Origin: Microbacterium proteolyticum
GTDB taxonomy: Bacteria > Actinomycetota > Actinomycetes > Actinomycetales > Microbacteriaceae
Assembly (NCBI RefSeq): GCF_014192415.1
Contig: NZ_JACHXY010000001.1
Span: 1,054,001 to 1,118,000, forward strand
DNA length: 64,000 bases
Reading direction: 5' to 3'
Of this stretch, positions 57,246-64,000 are shown piece after piece; positions within the stretch are counted from its first letter, which is position 1, and every line of letters begins with the position of its first letter. Under the pieces are notes generated by a model. The model did not search any database, was not told where the DNA came from, and worked only from the letters and a program-made list of their open reading frames with translations. Both the position numbers and the translations under genes were made by a program.

Positions 57246-58486
57246 CGCGACAGGACGTTCTGCCGCCACCCGTCGTCGAGCGCGGGAACCCACTCGGCGG
57301 CGAGCTCGCCGTGCGCGTTGCGCGAGAGCTCGTCGTAGGGCGGCACCACCGGAGAGTCCGGCAGGGCATCGAACAGCGCGCGGTCCTCGGGCGGGAGGGC
57401 GGCGAGGTCGAGCACGGGGAACTGCCCCCACACACCGGGCTCCGCCTTCTTCGCCTGCTGCTCGACCGAGAGGGCGACGTTCGCCACGACCATCGCGCCC
57501 GCCGCGGCATCGGAATTGACCGGCAGCCCGAGGAAACTGGCGTTGCCGACCGTGCCGTCGTCGAGCGTGAGCACGCGGGTCTCGGCCGGATAGGTCCCGT
57601 CGGCGACCAGGCCGGTCAGCGTGGCGGGACCGTACGTCATGGTCATGTCGACCTGGCGGTCGGCGAACAGCTGGCCGAGCTCGGTCTCGTTCGCCGGGTA
57701 GGTGTCGCCTGCGCGCCACAAGCTCGGCGCGAGGGCGTCGAGGCGCTCCCACAGGGCGGGCGCGAGCTCGTCGTACGCCTCCTGCGAGAACGCCGTCGGC
57801 ACCTCATCGGAGCCGCCCGATACGCTCGCCAGCGCCTCGCGCACGAACACCGACCCGGTGAAGTCGGGCGGCGCGGGGTAGGTGAAGCGTCCCGGGTTCG
57901 CTTCGGCCCAGTCGAGCACGCCGGCCAGTGTCGTGGGCGGATCGGCGATCGCCTCGGCGTTGTAGGCGAGGGTGAACTGCGCCTTGTGCCACGGCGCCTC
58001 GCACCCGTCGACGGGAGTGCCGAAATCGGACTGCAGCAGCGGATCGTCGGCGGAGGTGCTCGTCATCGACGGCAGCAGGCTCGTCCAGCCGCAGCGCCAG
58101 GCACCGGCCTCCTTGCCCGTGCGGAAATTGTCGCCGTTGACCCACACGAGGTCGACGCTGCCGTCGTCGCGGCCCGCCTGCAGCTCGGTGAAGACGCGGT
58201 TGAGCGCGTCGCGCGTGTCGGTCACCGGCACGCGCTCCAGCGTCACGCCGTACGCGGCGACCGCGGGGGCGAGGATGTCGTCGACGTACGCGTTCCCCTG
58301 GTCGTCTCCGCCGTACATCCACAGCTGCACCGTCTGTCCGTCGGCCGCCGCGAGCACGGCATCCCAGTCGGCGAACTCCCCCGCGTCGGGTGTCGCGGGG
58401 GCCGCGCACCCCGCGAGGGCGAAAAGGGAGGAGGTCGCGACAACCGTCAGGGCGGTGACACGACGTCGGCGTCGAAGGGGGGACAT
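57242..58486 (-). CDS. ABC transporter substrate-binding lipoprotein, YnjB-like
   Basis: A 414-residue binding protein with four to five arginines at residues 5-9, then a hydrophobic segment and lipobox LAGC ending at Cys27. The segment PTTLAGVLDWAEANPGRF followed by TYPAPPDFTGSVFVREAL is strongly like E. coli YnjB, as is VWVNGDNFRTGKEAG. The YnjB ligand is not established; thiamine-, iron- and sulfur-type solutes are all used in the wider group. First gene of the leftward operon; divergent from the TVP38 gene 72 bases away. Confidence 0.87.
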   Translation of the reverse strand: MSPLRRRRRVTALTVVATSSLFALAGCAAPATPDAGEFADWDAVLAAADGQTVQLWMYGGDDQGNAYVDDILAPAVAAYGVTLERVPVTDTRDALNRVFTELQAGRDDGSVDLVWVNGDNFRTGKEAGAWRCGWTSLLPSMTSTSADDPLLQSDFGTPVDGCEAPWHKAQFTLAYNAEAIADPPTTLAGVLDWAEANPGRFTYPAPPDFTGSVFVREALASVSGGSDEVPTAFSQEAYDELAPALWERLDALAPSLWRAGDTYPANETELGQLFADRQVDMTMTYGPATLTGLVADGTYPAETRVLTLDDGTVGNASFLGLPVNSDAAAGAMVVANVALSVEQQAKKAEPGVWGQFPVLDLAALPPEDRALFDALPDSPVVPPYDELSRNAHGELAAEWVPALDDGWRQNVLSR

Positions 58487-58558
58487 GGGGCTCCTCGTCG
58501 GGACCGGCGACCGGAGATCGCATGCGGACTTAGGGTATGGGGAAGCGGAGGGGAATCG

Positions 58559-59251
58559 ATGGAGCCGAACGACAACGCCGTGCCCGTGCGCGGTGCGGAT
58601 CGCCGCCCCCTTCTCCGATTGATGCTTCTCGGTCTCTTCGTCGCCGTCGTCGCAACGGTTGGCTTCGTCTTCGTGCCGCACGACGTCGAGCAGATCCGCG
58701 CCTGGTCGAGCGCGGCCGGACTCGGCGGCGCCGTGCTGTTCACGCTGCTGTACGCGGCGCTCACCCTGAGCCCGGCCCCGAAGAACGTCCTCGGCGTGGC
58801 CGCCGGTCTGGTCTGGGGTTTCCCGGTGGCATTCGCGATGGTCTACGTCGGCGCGCTGCTGGGGGCGGCGGCATCGTTCGTCATCGGCCGGGCGCTCGGA
58901 CGCGAGGCGGTCGAGCACTACACCGGCGCACGGGTGGCCCGGTTGGACGCCGCGATCGGGCGCCGCGGGCTCGTCGCCGTGCTGGGGGCGCGGCTGATCC
59001 CCGTGATCCCCTTCACCCTCATCAACTACGGTGCGGGGCTGACGGCGGTGCGCCGGCGCGACTACGCCATCGGAACCGCCGTCGGAATCGTCCCCGGATC
59101 GGCCGCCTACGTCGCCCTCGGCGCGTTCGGATGGGAGCTCGGCGCGGGCTTCTGGATCGCGGTGGCCGCGGTCGGTGTACTGCTGGTGGGTGGGCTGGTC
59201 GCGGGGGCGGTCGTCCGCCGTCGGCGGGGCGCGGAGGCGTCCGATGCCTGA
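58559..59251 (+). CDS. TVP38/TMEM64 (DedA-like) membrane protein
   Basis: A 230-residue integral membrane protein. The VTT/SNARE-associated core includes LSPAPKNVLGVAAGLVWGF, then VYVGALLGAAASFVIGRALGRE and the re-entrant part RLIPVIPFTLINYGAGL, at about residues 70-165. Relatives (YdjX, YdjZ in E. coli) lie next to the ynj genes, and many are fused to or paired with a disulfide oxidoreductase, as here at 59979. The family is linked to lipid scrambling or undecaprenyl-phosphate transport. ATG preceded by GGAGGGGAA. Confidence 0.88.
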   Translation: MEPNDNAVPVRGADRRPLLRLMLLGLFVAVVATVGFVFVPHDVEQIRAWSSAAGLGGAVLFTLLYAALTLSPAPKNVLGVAAGLVWGFPVAFAMVYVGALLGAAASFVIGRALGREAVEHYTGARVARLDAAIGRRGLVAVLGARLIPVIPFTLINYGAGLTAVRRRDYAIGTAVGIVPGSAAYVALGAFGWELGAGFWIAVAAVGVLLVGGLVAGAVVRRRRGAEASDA

Positions 59252-59298
59252 TCGCGACACGGGGATGCCGGTGACGAGCGCCCGCGCCGGGATCTCCG

Positions 59299-59925
59299 GT
59301 GATTGACCGCGCGATGCGCGCAGCCCTCGCGCGGCCGCTCGACCGCGCCGCGGCGGCCCTCGATCGCCCGGGGATCACGCCCGACCGTCTCACCGTCGCG
59401 GGGCTCGTCCTCGCCCTGGGGGCGGCCGGAGCGGCCGCAGCCCAGTGGTGGGCCGTCGCGGTCGCACTCTGGCTCGTGTCGCGTATCGCCGACGGACTCG
59501 ACGGCACGCTGGCACGGCGACGACGGGCGAGAGGCCGGGGCGGCGAGAGCGAGGCCGGCGGGTTCCTCGACATCACGGCGGACTTCATCGCGTACGGTAC
59601 CGGTGTCTTCGGCGTGGCGTGGGGCGCGAGCGCGGCCTACGACGCCCCCTGGTGGCCGTTCCTCCTCGTGCTGGTGGCCTACTACGTCAACGGCACCGCC
59701 TTCTTGGCGTTCTCGTCGATCGCCGAGCGCACCGGGCGCCGCATCGATGACGGGCGCTCGCTGTCGTTCCTCGGACGCATCGCCGAGGGTACCGAGACGA
59801 TCGCCGTGCACGCGCTCTGGTTGATCCTGCCCTTCTGGGCCTGGCAGATCGCCCTCGTGTGGGCCGTTTTCGTGGGCGTGAGCGCGGTGCAGCGCGTGGT
59901 CGCGGGGTATCGCCTGTTGCGCTGA
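59299..59925 (+). CDS. CDP-alcohol phosphatidyltransferase family protein, YnjF-like
   Basis: A 208-residue membrane enzyme. The catalytic motif is Asp65-x2-Asp68-Gly69-x2-Ala72-Arg73, then Gly87-x3-Asp91-x3-Asp95; all four aspartates are present, but 13 residues separate Arg73 from Gly87 where 8-9 are usual, an insertion rich in Arg, Gly and Glu. About five membrane helices. Family members transfer a phosphoalcohol from CDP-alcohol to form phospholipid headgroups. GTG start, 47 bases after the TVP38 gene. In E. coli ynjF also follows the ynjBCD transporter genes. Confidence 0.85.
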   Translation: MIDRAMRAALARPLDRAAAALDRPGITPDRLTVAGLVLALGAAGAAAAQWWAVAVALWLVSRIADGLDGTLARRRRARGRGGESEAGGFLDITADFIAYGTGVFGVAWGASAAYDAPWWPFLLVLVAYYVNGTAFLAFSSIAERTGRRIDDGRSLSFLGRIAEGTETIAVHALWLILPFWAWQIALVWAVFVGVSAVQRVVAGYRLLR

Positions 59926-59978
59926 GCCGGGCGCGTTCGGTCGTCGACGGCGCGTGATCCGCGCGAGCCCCGTCCCGC

Positions 59979-61445
59979 TCAGCGCCGACGACGGCGCAGT
60001 CGGCGCAGCAGCCGGATCGCCGCGGCGATCACGCCCCGGTGCAGCGCGCTCTGCGCGTCGCGCACCGCGGCGTTCCACGCGGCGTCCGAGTATGTCGGAT
60101 ACGCGTGGATCACTCCCGCGAGGCCGCTCACCGTCAGACCCCGCGACACCGCGGTCGACATCTCGCCGAGCGACTCCCCCGCGCGCGGTCCGACGATCGT
60201 CGCCCCGACGACCCTTCCCTTCCGGTCGACGACGAGTCGGGTGAATCCTGCGGTCCGGTTCTCGGCGATCGCGCGGTCGAGGTGAGCGTGCGCCGTCTCG
60301 ACCACGCGCAGGCCCGAGGCGGCGGCATCCGCCGACGAGGCGCCCACCGCCGCGACCTCGGGAGAGGTGAAGGTCACCCGCGGCACGTCGTCGAGGCGGA
60401 CGCGCCGCGACAGCCCGAGCACGGCGTTGGTCGCCGCGACGCTGCCGAACATGCCGGCCGTGTGCGTGAACCGGGGAAGGGGCGTCGTATCTCCCGCCGC
60501 CCGGATCCGCGGGTTGCTCGTGGCGAGGGTCCGATCGACGGCGACCGCCCCGGAGGACTCGGTGCGGACGCCCGCGGCATCCAGTCCCAGCCCCGTCGTG
60601 TCGACACGGCGACCGAGCGCAGCCAACACGCGGTCTGCCGTCACGGTCGTGCCGTCGCTCAGGCGCGCGAGCGTCGCCGCGTCCCGCGTAAGGGCGCTCT
60701 CGAGGGTGGTGCGCAGCCGCACGTCGACACCGTCGGCGCGAAGGGCGTCGAGAATCAGAGCGCTCGCATCGGGGTCTTCCTTGGGCAGCAGGCGGTCGCC
60801 GCGATGCACGAGCGTGACCTCGCTGCCCAGCCGCGCGAACGCCTGCGCCATCTCGCACCCGATCGCCCCGCCGCCCAGCACCAGTAAGCGCGCGGGGAGT
60901 TCGTCGAGGTCCCACAGCGTCTCGTTCGTGAGCACGGCACCGGTGTCGGCCCCCGCCGGGAGCACGGGCGAGCTCCCCGTGGCGATCAGAGCGTCGCGGA
61001 AGGGGATGCCGACCCCCTCGACGACGACCGATCGCGCAGAGTCGAAGCGCGCCCGGCCCCGCAGCGTGTAGACGCCGCTCGCCGCGAGGGTGTCGGGCGA
61101 GTCGACCGGCTCGATCTCGGCGATCGCGCGTCTGACGTGCGCCATGACCGCGGGGAAATCCACACGTACCGGTCCCGCGTGGATGCCGAGACGGCGGGCG
61201 CCGCGCGCGTCCTCGGCCGCGTCGGCGGCCGCGATCAGCGCCTTCGACGGGACGCAGCCGGTGAACAGGCACTCGCCGCCGAAGTCCCTCGCCTCGACGA
61301 GCAGCACCCGCGCCCCCAGCGCGGCCGCGGTGCGCGCACCGACCAGACCCGCACTCCCGGCCCCGATGACGACGAGATCCCAGGTGAGGCGACCGGCCTC
61401 GGTGGGGGTGAGCGTGCGGGCGCGGCGCCCCGGCGGAGTGGTCAT
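59979..61445 (-). CDS. FAD-dependent pyridine nucleotide-disulfide oxidoreductase
   Basis: A 488-residue class I disulfide reductase. FAD loop GAGSAG (28-33), redox pair Cys59 and Cys64 in GGECLFTGCVPSKAL, NAD(P) loop VLGGGAIGCEMAQ near 188-200, and the dimer interface domain with FTSPEVAAVG. The C-terminal catalytic dyad position reads HAYPTYSD instead of HPxxxE of lipoamide dehydrogenase. There is no N-terminal metal-binding domain and no C-terminal Cys pair as in mercuric reductase, so neither function fits. The same type is found with TVP38 proteins in many bacteria. Divergent from the methyltransferase gene. Confidence 0.87.
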   Translation of the reverse strand: MTTPPGRRARTLTPTEAGRLTWDLVVIGAGSAGLVGARTAAALGARVLLVEARDFGGECLFTGCVPSKALIAAADAAEDARGARRLGIHAGPVRVDFPAVMAHVRRAIAEIEPVDSPDTLAASGVYTLRGRARFDSARSVVVEGVGIPFRDALIATGSSPVLPAGADTGAVLTNETLWDLDELPARLLVLGGGAIGCEMAQAFARLGSEVTLVHRGDRLLPKEDPDASALILDALRADGVDVRLRTTLESALTRDAATLARLSDGTTVTADRVLAALGRRVDTTGLGLDAAGVRTESSGAVAVDRTLATSNPRIRAAGDTTPLPRFTHTAGMFGSVAATNAVLGLSRRVRLDDVPRVTFTSPEVAAVGASSADAAASGLRVVETAHAHLDRAIAENRTAGFTRLVVDRKGRVVGATIVGPRAGESLGEMSTAVSRGLTVSGLAGVIHAYPTYSDAAWNAAVRDAQSALHRGVIAAAIRLLRRLRRRRR

Positions 61446-61482
61446 TCCCGAAGCCTAAGGTGGTCGCAGAGGGGGTGGCACG

Positions 61483-62148
61483 ATGGCGACGCTGATGCGC
61501 AGGTACGGCGCGGGTGCACGGTGGTACGACGTGCTCTCGGGCGAGAAGTGGGTCTATCGCGCGGGCCGAGAGGCCGGCATCCGTCTGCTGCGCCCCCGAC
61601 GCGGCGACACCGTCATCGACCTCGGGTGCGGCACGGGGCTGAACTTCTCCGGTCTGCTCGCCGCGGTCGGGCCCGAGGGGCGCGTGATCGGCATCGATCG
61701 CAGTGTCGACATGCTGGCCGTGGCCCGCCGCCGCGTCGAGGCGATGGGGTGGCACGACTGCGTGCGGCTGGTGCCGGCCGACGCCGCAACCCTCGATCCC
61801 GGTGACGTGGTCGCGCTCACCGGCGGGCGAGGCGCGGATGCCGTGTTCTCGACGTATGCGCTCAGTGTCATGCCCGCGCGCGAGGAAGCGTGGCGGCGCG
61901 TCCGCGCCGCCGTGCGCCCGGGCGGCCGCGCCGGGATCGTCGACATGCAGCGCCCGCACGGCCGTTGGCGCGCGCTCGAGCCGCTCGCGCTGCTGGCGTG
62001 CGCCACCGGCGGCGCCGACATCGACGCCCATCCCTGGCGGCTGCTCGAGCGCGACGCCGTCGACCCGGGCGCGGTCGAGCGCGCCGAGCGCAAGGGCGGC
62101 CATCTCGTGGCGGTCGCCGCCGACCTCGGTGCCGCCATCACCCGCTGA
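61483..62148 (+). CDS. Class I SAM-dependent methyltransferase
   Basis: A 221-residue methyltransferase. SAM-binding motif I is VIDLGCGTG (44-52), motif II is IGIDRSVDML near 69-78, and LVPADAATLDPGD and TYALSVMP follow. The N terminus RYGAGARWYDVLSGEKWVYR is of the UbiE/phospholipid-methyltransferase-like type. Substrate unknown; the neighbouring CDP-alcohol transferase makes a lipid substrate a reasonable guess. GGGGGTGG before the ATG. A single gene converging with the MetV-like gene. Confidence 0.83.
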   Translation: MATLMRRYGAGARWYDVLSGEKWVYRAGREAGIRLLRPRRGDTVIDLGCGTGLNFSGLLAAVGPEGRVIGIDRSVDMLAVARRRVEAMGWHDCVRLVPADAATLDPGDVVALTGGRGADAVFSTYALSVMPAREEAWRRVRAAVRPGGRAGIVDMQRPHGRWRALEPLALLACATGGADIDAHPWRLLERDAVDPGAVERAERKGGHLVAVAADLGAAITR

Positions 62149-62162
62149 CCCCGCCCTCCCCG

Positions 62163-62275
62163 GCCCGGTTCGGAGCCGGGCGTCCGGATCGGCCGTGCGG
62201 AACTCCGGAGGAACGGCGGCACCGGTCGCCCGAACCTGAAATCGCCCCCGCGGAGGCCGGATCCCCGGAGTTCGG
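62163..62275. repeat. Hairpin and inverted repeat between convergent genes
   Basis: GCCCGG-N7-CCGGGC (62163-62181) is a small hairpin just after the methyltransferase stop. A longer imperfect pair follows: GCGGAACTCCGGAGGAAC (62197-62214) against the inverse of GGATCCCCGGAGTTCG (62259-62274), sharing GAACTCCGG. They fill the 178-base convergent gap and may act as terminators. Confidence 0.5.
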
Positions 62276-62326
62276 TAGGCGGTGCGCCCGATCCCCTCCC
62301 GCCGCGGCGCGCCCACCGCCGCCGGG

Positions 62327-63349
62327 TCAGCGCACGCGCCGCGCGACCTCCGCGAGCGCCTCGGCGAACGACTCCTCGGCGCCCTCGCGACCGCCCGACA
62401 GGTTGACGCCGACGACGCCGGGGAGTGCGAGCATCTCCTCGGCGAGCGCGACGGAGAGGGCGATCCCCTCGGCCCGTGGATCGCGCGCGTCGCGGATGCG
62501 ACCGAGAAACCCCTCGGGCAGCACGAGAGTGGTGAACGACTCCAGCAGGTCGGCCGAGGCCTCGTCGACGACGACGGGGATGCACGGGATGAACCGGATG
62601 CCGTCGCCCACCTCGTCGATGAACCGGCGCACGGGCGCCGCGCCGCCGGCGTGGTTGACGAAGCAGACGTCGGCACCGGCGCGCAGCTTCTCGCGCAGGC
62701 GCGCCGCGCGTCGCTCGACGGGAGGAGCAGCCGGCGATGCCGCGACCGAGACGACGTGACCCGCCGCGCGCGCCAGGGCCGTCGCCTCGGTGGAGTCGAG
62801 GTCGAAGACGGCGGCGGCGTCGGGGCGGTCCCCCTTTCGGGTGTGATCACCGGTCACGCAGTGCACCCCGGCCACTCCCTCGACGGCGAGAGCTTCGAGC
62901 TCGCCCTCGATCGCGACGCGGTTGCGGTCGCGCATGTTCACGCCGCTCCAGACGCGCAGCCCCCGCCGCTGCAGTAGGTGCGCGCGGTACGCGGGAGGGA
63001 ACTGCACCCGAGCGCTTCCCGCGTCGCCGGCGAGCACGGCATCCACCTCTCCCGACAACACGGCGGCGCACGCGTCGATGGATGCCACGCTCAACGCCCG
63101 CGCGGGAAGGTCCGCCACCACCCACGCTCGCGTGCCGAGAGCGGCGAGGGTGCCGGCTGCGGCATCCGTGCGCGGCGACGGCGGCACGATGGTCTCGCGG
63201 TCCACACCCGTCCACGGCACCGTCGGGCGGTGCAGGAATGCGCAGCGGTGGGCGGGGTCGATCTCGCACGAGCCGTCGAAGCCCACACCGCCGCACGGGC
63301 CGTACTCCATGTGCTTGGGGCACACGTCGATGAGGGGCAGCAGGGTCAT
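62327..63349 (-). CDS. Methylenetetrahydrofolate reductase-like protein with N-terminal MetV domain
   Basis: A 340-residue protein. Residues 1-45 carry the MTHFR_C/MetV motif: CPKHMEYGPCGGVGFDGSCE with Cys10, Cys19, Cys28 and Cys36, a metal or Fe-S binding element. Residues 60-335 look like the MetF TIM barrel (GVAGVHCVTGDHTRKG is the characteristic strand; ADVCFVNHAGGAAPVRRFID follows). In anaerobes MetV and MetF are separate subunits; here the MetV-like part precedes the barrel in one short chain. Likely role in one-carbon (methyl-THF) metabolism, perhaps demethylation of aromatics or methylamines. It stands alone, convergent with the methyltransferase. Confidence 0.78.
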   Translation of the reverse strand: MTLLPLIDVCPKHMEYGPCGGVGFDGSCEIDPAHRCAFLHRPTVPWTGVDRETIVPPSPRTDAAAGTLAALGTRAWVVADLPARALSVASIDACAAVLSGEVDAVLAGDAGSARVQFPPAYRAHLLQRRGLRVWSGVNMRDRNRVAIEGELEALAVEGVAGVHCVTGDHTRKGDRPDAAAVFDLDSTEATALARAAGHVVSVAASPAAPPVERRAARLREKLRAGADVCFVNHAGGAAPVRRFIDEVGDGIRFIPCIPVVVDEASADLLESFTTLVLPEGFLGRIRDARDPRAEGIALSVALAEEMLALPGVVGVNLSGGREGAEESFAEALAEVARRVR

Positions 63350-63456
63350 GACCGGAGTGTAGGGAGCACGTGTTTCGACCGATGTTCATGGCGGCAACAT
63401 TGTGGAAACGAGCACTCCTTACGCTCGGCGGTACCCGCAGCCTCTCGGAGGTCACC

Positions 63457-64000
63457 ATGATCACAGCCGGAACGTCGTTCGGTTCCGACGTCGACGACAT
63501 CGACGCGCTCGTCGACGACCCTCTCGCACTACTGGTGCGCTGGCTCCCCGCGCACGACAGCGAGCTCCGCCCGCTCGCCGCGCTCTCGACCATCGGTCGC
63601 GACGGCATCCCCTCCCTCCGGCACGTGCTCGTGAGCGATCAAGATCCCACCGGTCTGTACTTTCACACCGACTCCGCCAGCGAGAAGGTCGCCGAGATCG
63701 CCGCGAACCCCGTCGCCGCCCTGTCGGTGGCCTGGCCCGAGCTGGGTCGGCAGCTGGTGGTGCGGGGCATCGTCGAGCGCGTGAGCAACGCCTCCGCGGC
63801 CGAGACCTACCGCCGGCGGTCGCGGTACCTGCAGCTGCTGGCGTGGCTGAACACGAACGACAACGCCCGCCTGCCGGCGTACGACCGCCGGCACCTGTGG
63901 GCCGAGTTCGACGAGGCGCACCCGACGCTCGATCCTCCGGAGCGATGGGCCGGGTTCCGCGTCCGCCCCCTGACGCTGACGTTCTGGCGCGGCGATCTGC
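63457..64000 (+). CDS. Pyridoxamine 5'-phosphate oxidase-like protein (partial, 3' end outside window)
   Basis: The first 181 residues of a PdxH-like flavoprotein. The FMN-binding split barrel is visible: RPLAALSTIGRDGIPSLRHVLV, GLYFHTDSASEKVAEI (phosphate-binding Ser/Lys), and PVAALSVAWPELGRQLVVRG. The C-terminal RWAGFRVRPLTLTFWRGDL is the PNPOx dimerisation segment, which favours a true pyridoxine/pyridoxamine phosphate oxidase or a close relative (phenazine PhzG-like). GGAGG precedes the ATG. The end of the gene is cut by the window. Confidence 0.85.
   Translation, partial: MITAGTSFGSDVDDIDALVDDPLALLVRWLPAHDSELRPLAALSTIGRDGIPSLRHVLVSDQDPTGLYFHTDSASEKVAEIAANPVAALSVAWPELGRQLVVRGIVERVSNASAAETYRRRSRYLQLLAWLNTNDNARLPAYDRRHLWAEFDEAHPTLDPPERWAGFRVRPLTLTFWRGDL

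Noticed and set aside
59979..61445. Mercuric reductase (merA) next to the ars genes
   Set aside because: No N-terminal HMA domain, no C-terminal Cys pair and no merR or merT nearby.
59107..62850. Very long open frame on the minus strand (over 1200 codons) across the oxidoreductase, methyltransferase and MetV genes
   Set aside because: It is Arg/Pro/Ala-rich low-complexity translation of an out-of-frame high-GC sequence and crosses several clear genes; no domain is recognisable.
1..64000. Transposons, integrases, tRNA or rRNA genes
   Set aside because: I looked through the intergenic gaps and found no transposase-like protein, no cloverleaf-like segment with conserved TTCRA loop and no rRNA sequence.

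Overview
The window looks like chromosomal DNA of a high-GC actinobacterium, most likely a Microbacterium-like member of the Microbacteriaceae. This rests on the very high GC, frequent GTG starts, coding overlaps of the GTGA/ATGA type, LacI-controlled sugar ABC operons, a CebR-type operator, an actinobacterial Asp23/AmaP cluster, an ArsR-ArsC fusion, and a striking recurrence of the heptamer GGATGCC/GGCATCC. The genus is an inference; no rRNA or other marker is present. I saw no tRNA, rRNA, IS element, phage gene or CRISPR array.

Layout. 1-2841: leftward cebEFG-like oligosaccharide ABC importer (last gene cut by the window edge) behind three CebR-like operators. 3176-4128: purS-purQ. 4139-7957: GntR regulator, ureidoglycolate lyase, flavoprotein and 2-hydroxyacid dehydrogenase. 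7989-14791: an exopolysaccharide block (flippase, polymerase/ligase, three glycosyltransferases). 14969-26455: a large catabolic region with MocA-like and XdhC molybdenum-enzyme maturation proteins, an atypical amidohydrolase, a cupin regulator, a 2Fe-2S reductase, a cytosine-deaminase-like hydrolase, a NitT/TauT ABC importer, an FAD oxidase and a creatininase-like hydrolase. 26742-28864: MFS transporter and an alpha/beta hydrolase. 29038-37108: LacI-controlled arabinoside/oligosaccharide locus with GH63-like and GH127 enzymes. 37185-42106: a canonical amidohydrolase, an esterase, a PNPOx-like protein, an SDR and a TetR regulator. 42338-46401: aqpZ, divergent from a six-gene Asp23/AmaP envelope-stress cluster. 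46469-48760: GNAT and an unassigned radical SAM enzyme. 48767-54387: arsenic resistance genes (arsR, remnant arsN, arsO, three arsC-type reductases, trxB, an arsR-arsC fusion) without a recognisable efflux pump. 54488-62148: a ynjBCD-type ABC importer grouped with TVP38, CDP-alcohol phosphotransferase, disulfide oxidoreductase and methyltransferase genes, reminiscent of the E. coli ydjXYZ-ynjABCDEF neighbourhood. 62327-64000: a MetV/MetF-like protein and a truncated PNP-oxidase-like gene.

How the parts work together. The region from 4139 to 26455 reads as one nitrogen-compound degradation regulon interrupted by the polysaccharide block: import by the NitT-type ABC system, hydrolytic deamination or ring opening by amidohydrolases and the creatininase-like protein, then ureidoglycolate cleavage to glyoxylate and urea, with glyoxylate possibly reduced by the 2-hydroxyacid dehydrogenase. 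Two matching operator-like palindromes (4908-4918, 19610-19620) link the two halves. The sugar loci at both ends of the left half suggest a plant-polymer-using lifestyle.

The least explained structure is non-coding: several families of 60-100 bp inverted-repeat elements in intergenic gaps, four copies of one family lying just 3' of the catabolic transcription units. The most interesting protein-level observations are the amidohydrolase lacking two metal ligands, the ars locus with reductases and a broken arsN but no pump, the ArsR-ArsC fusion whose start codon lies inside its own operator, and the ynj-type locus.
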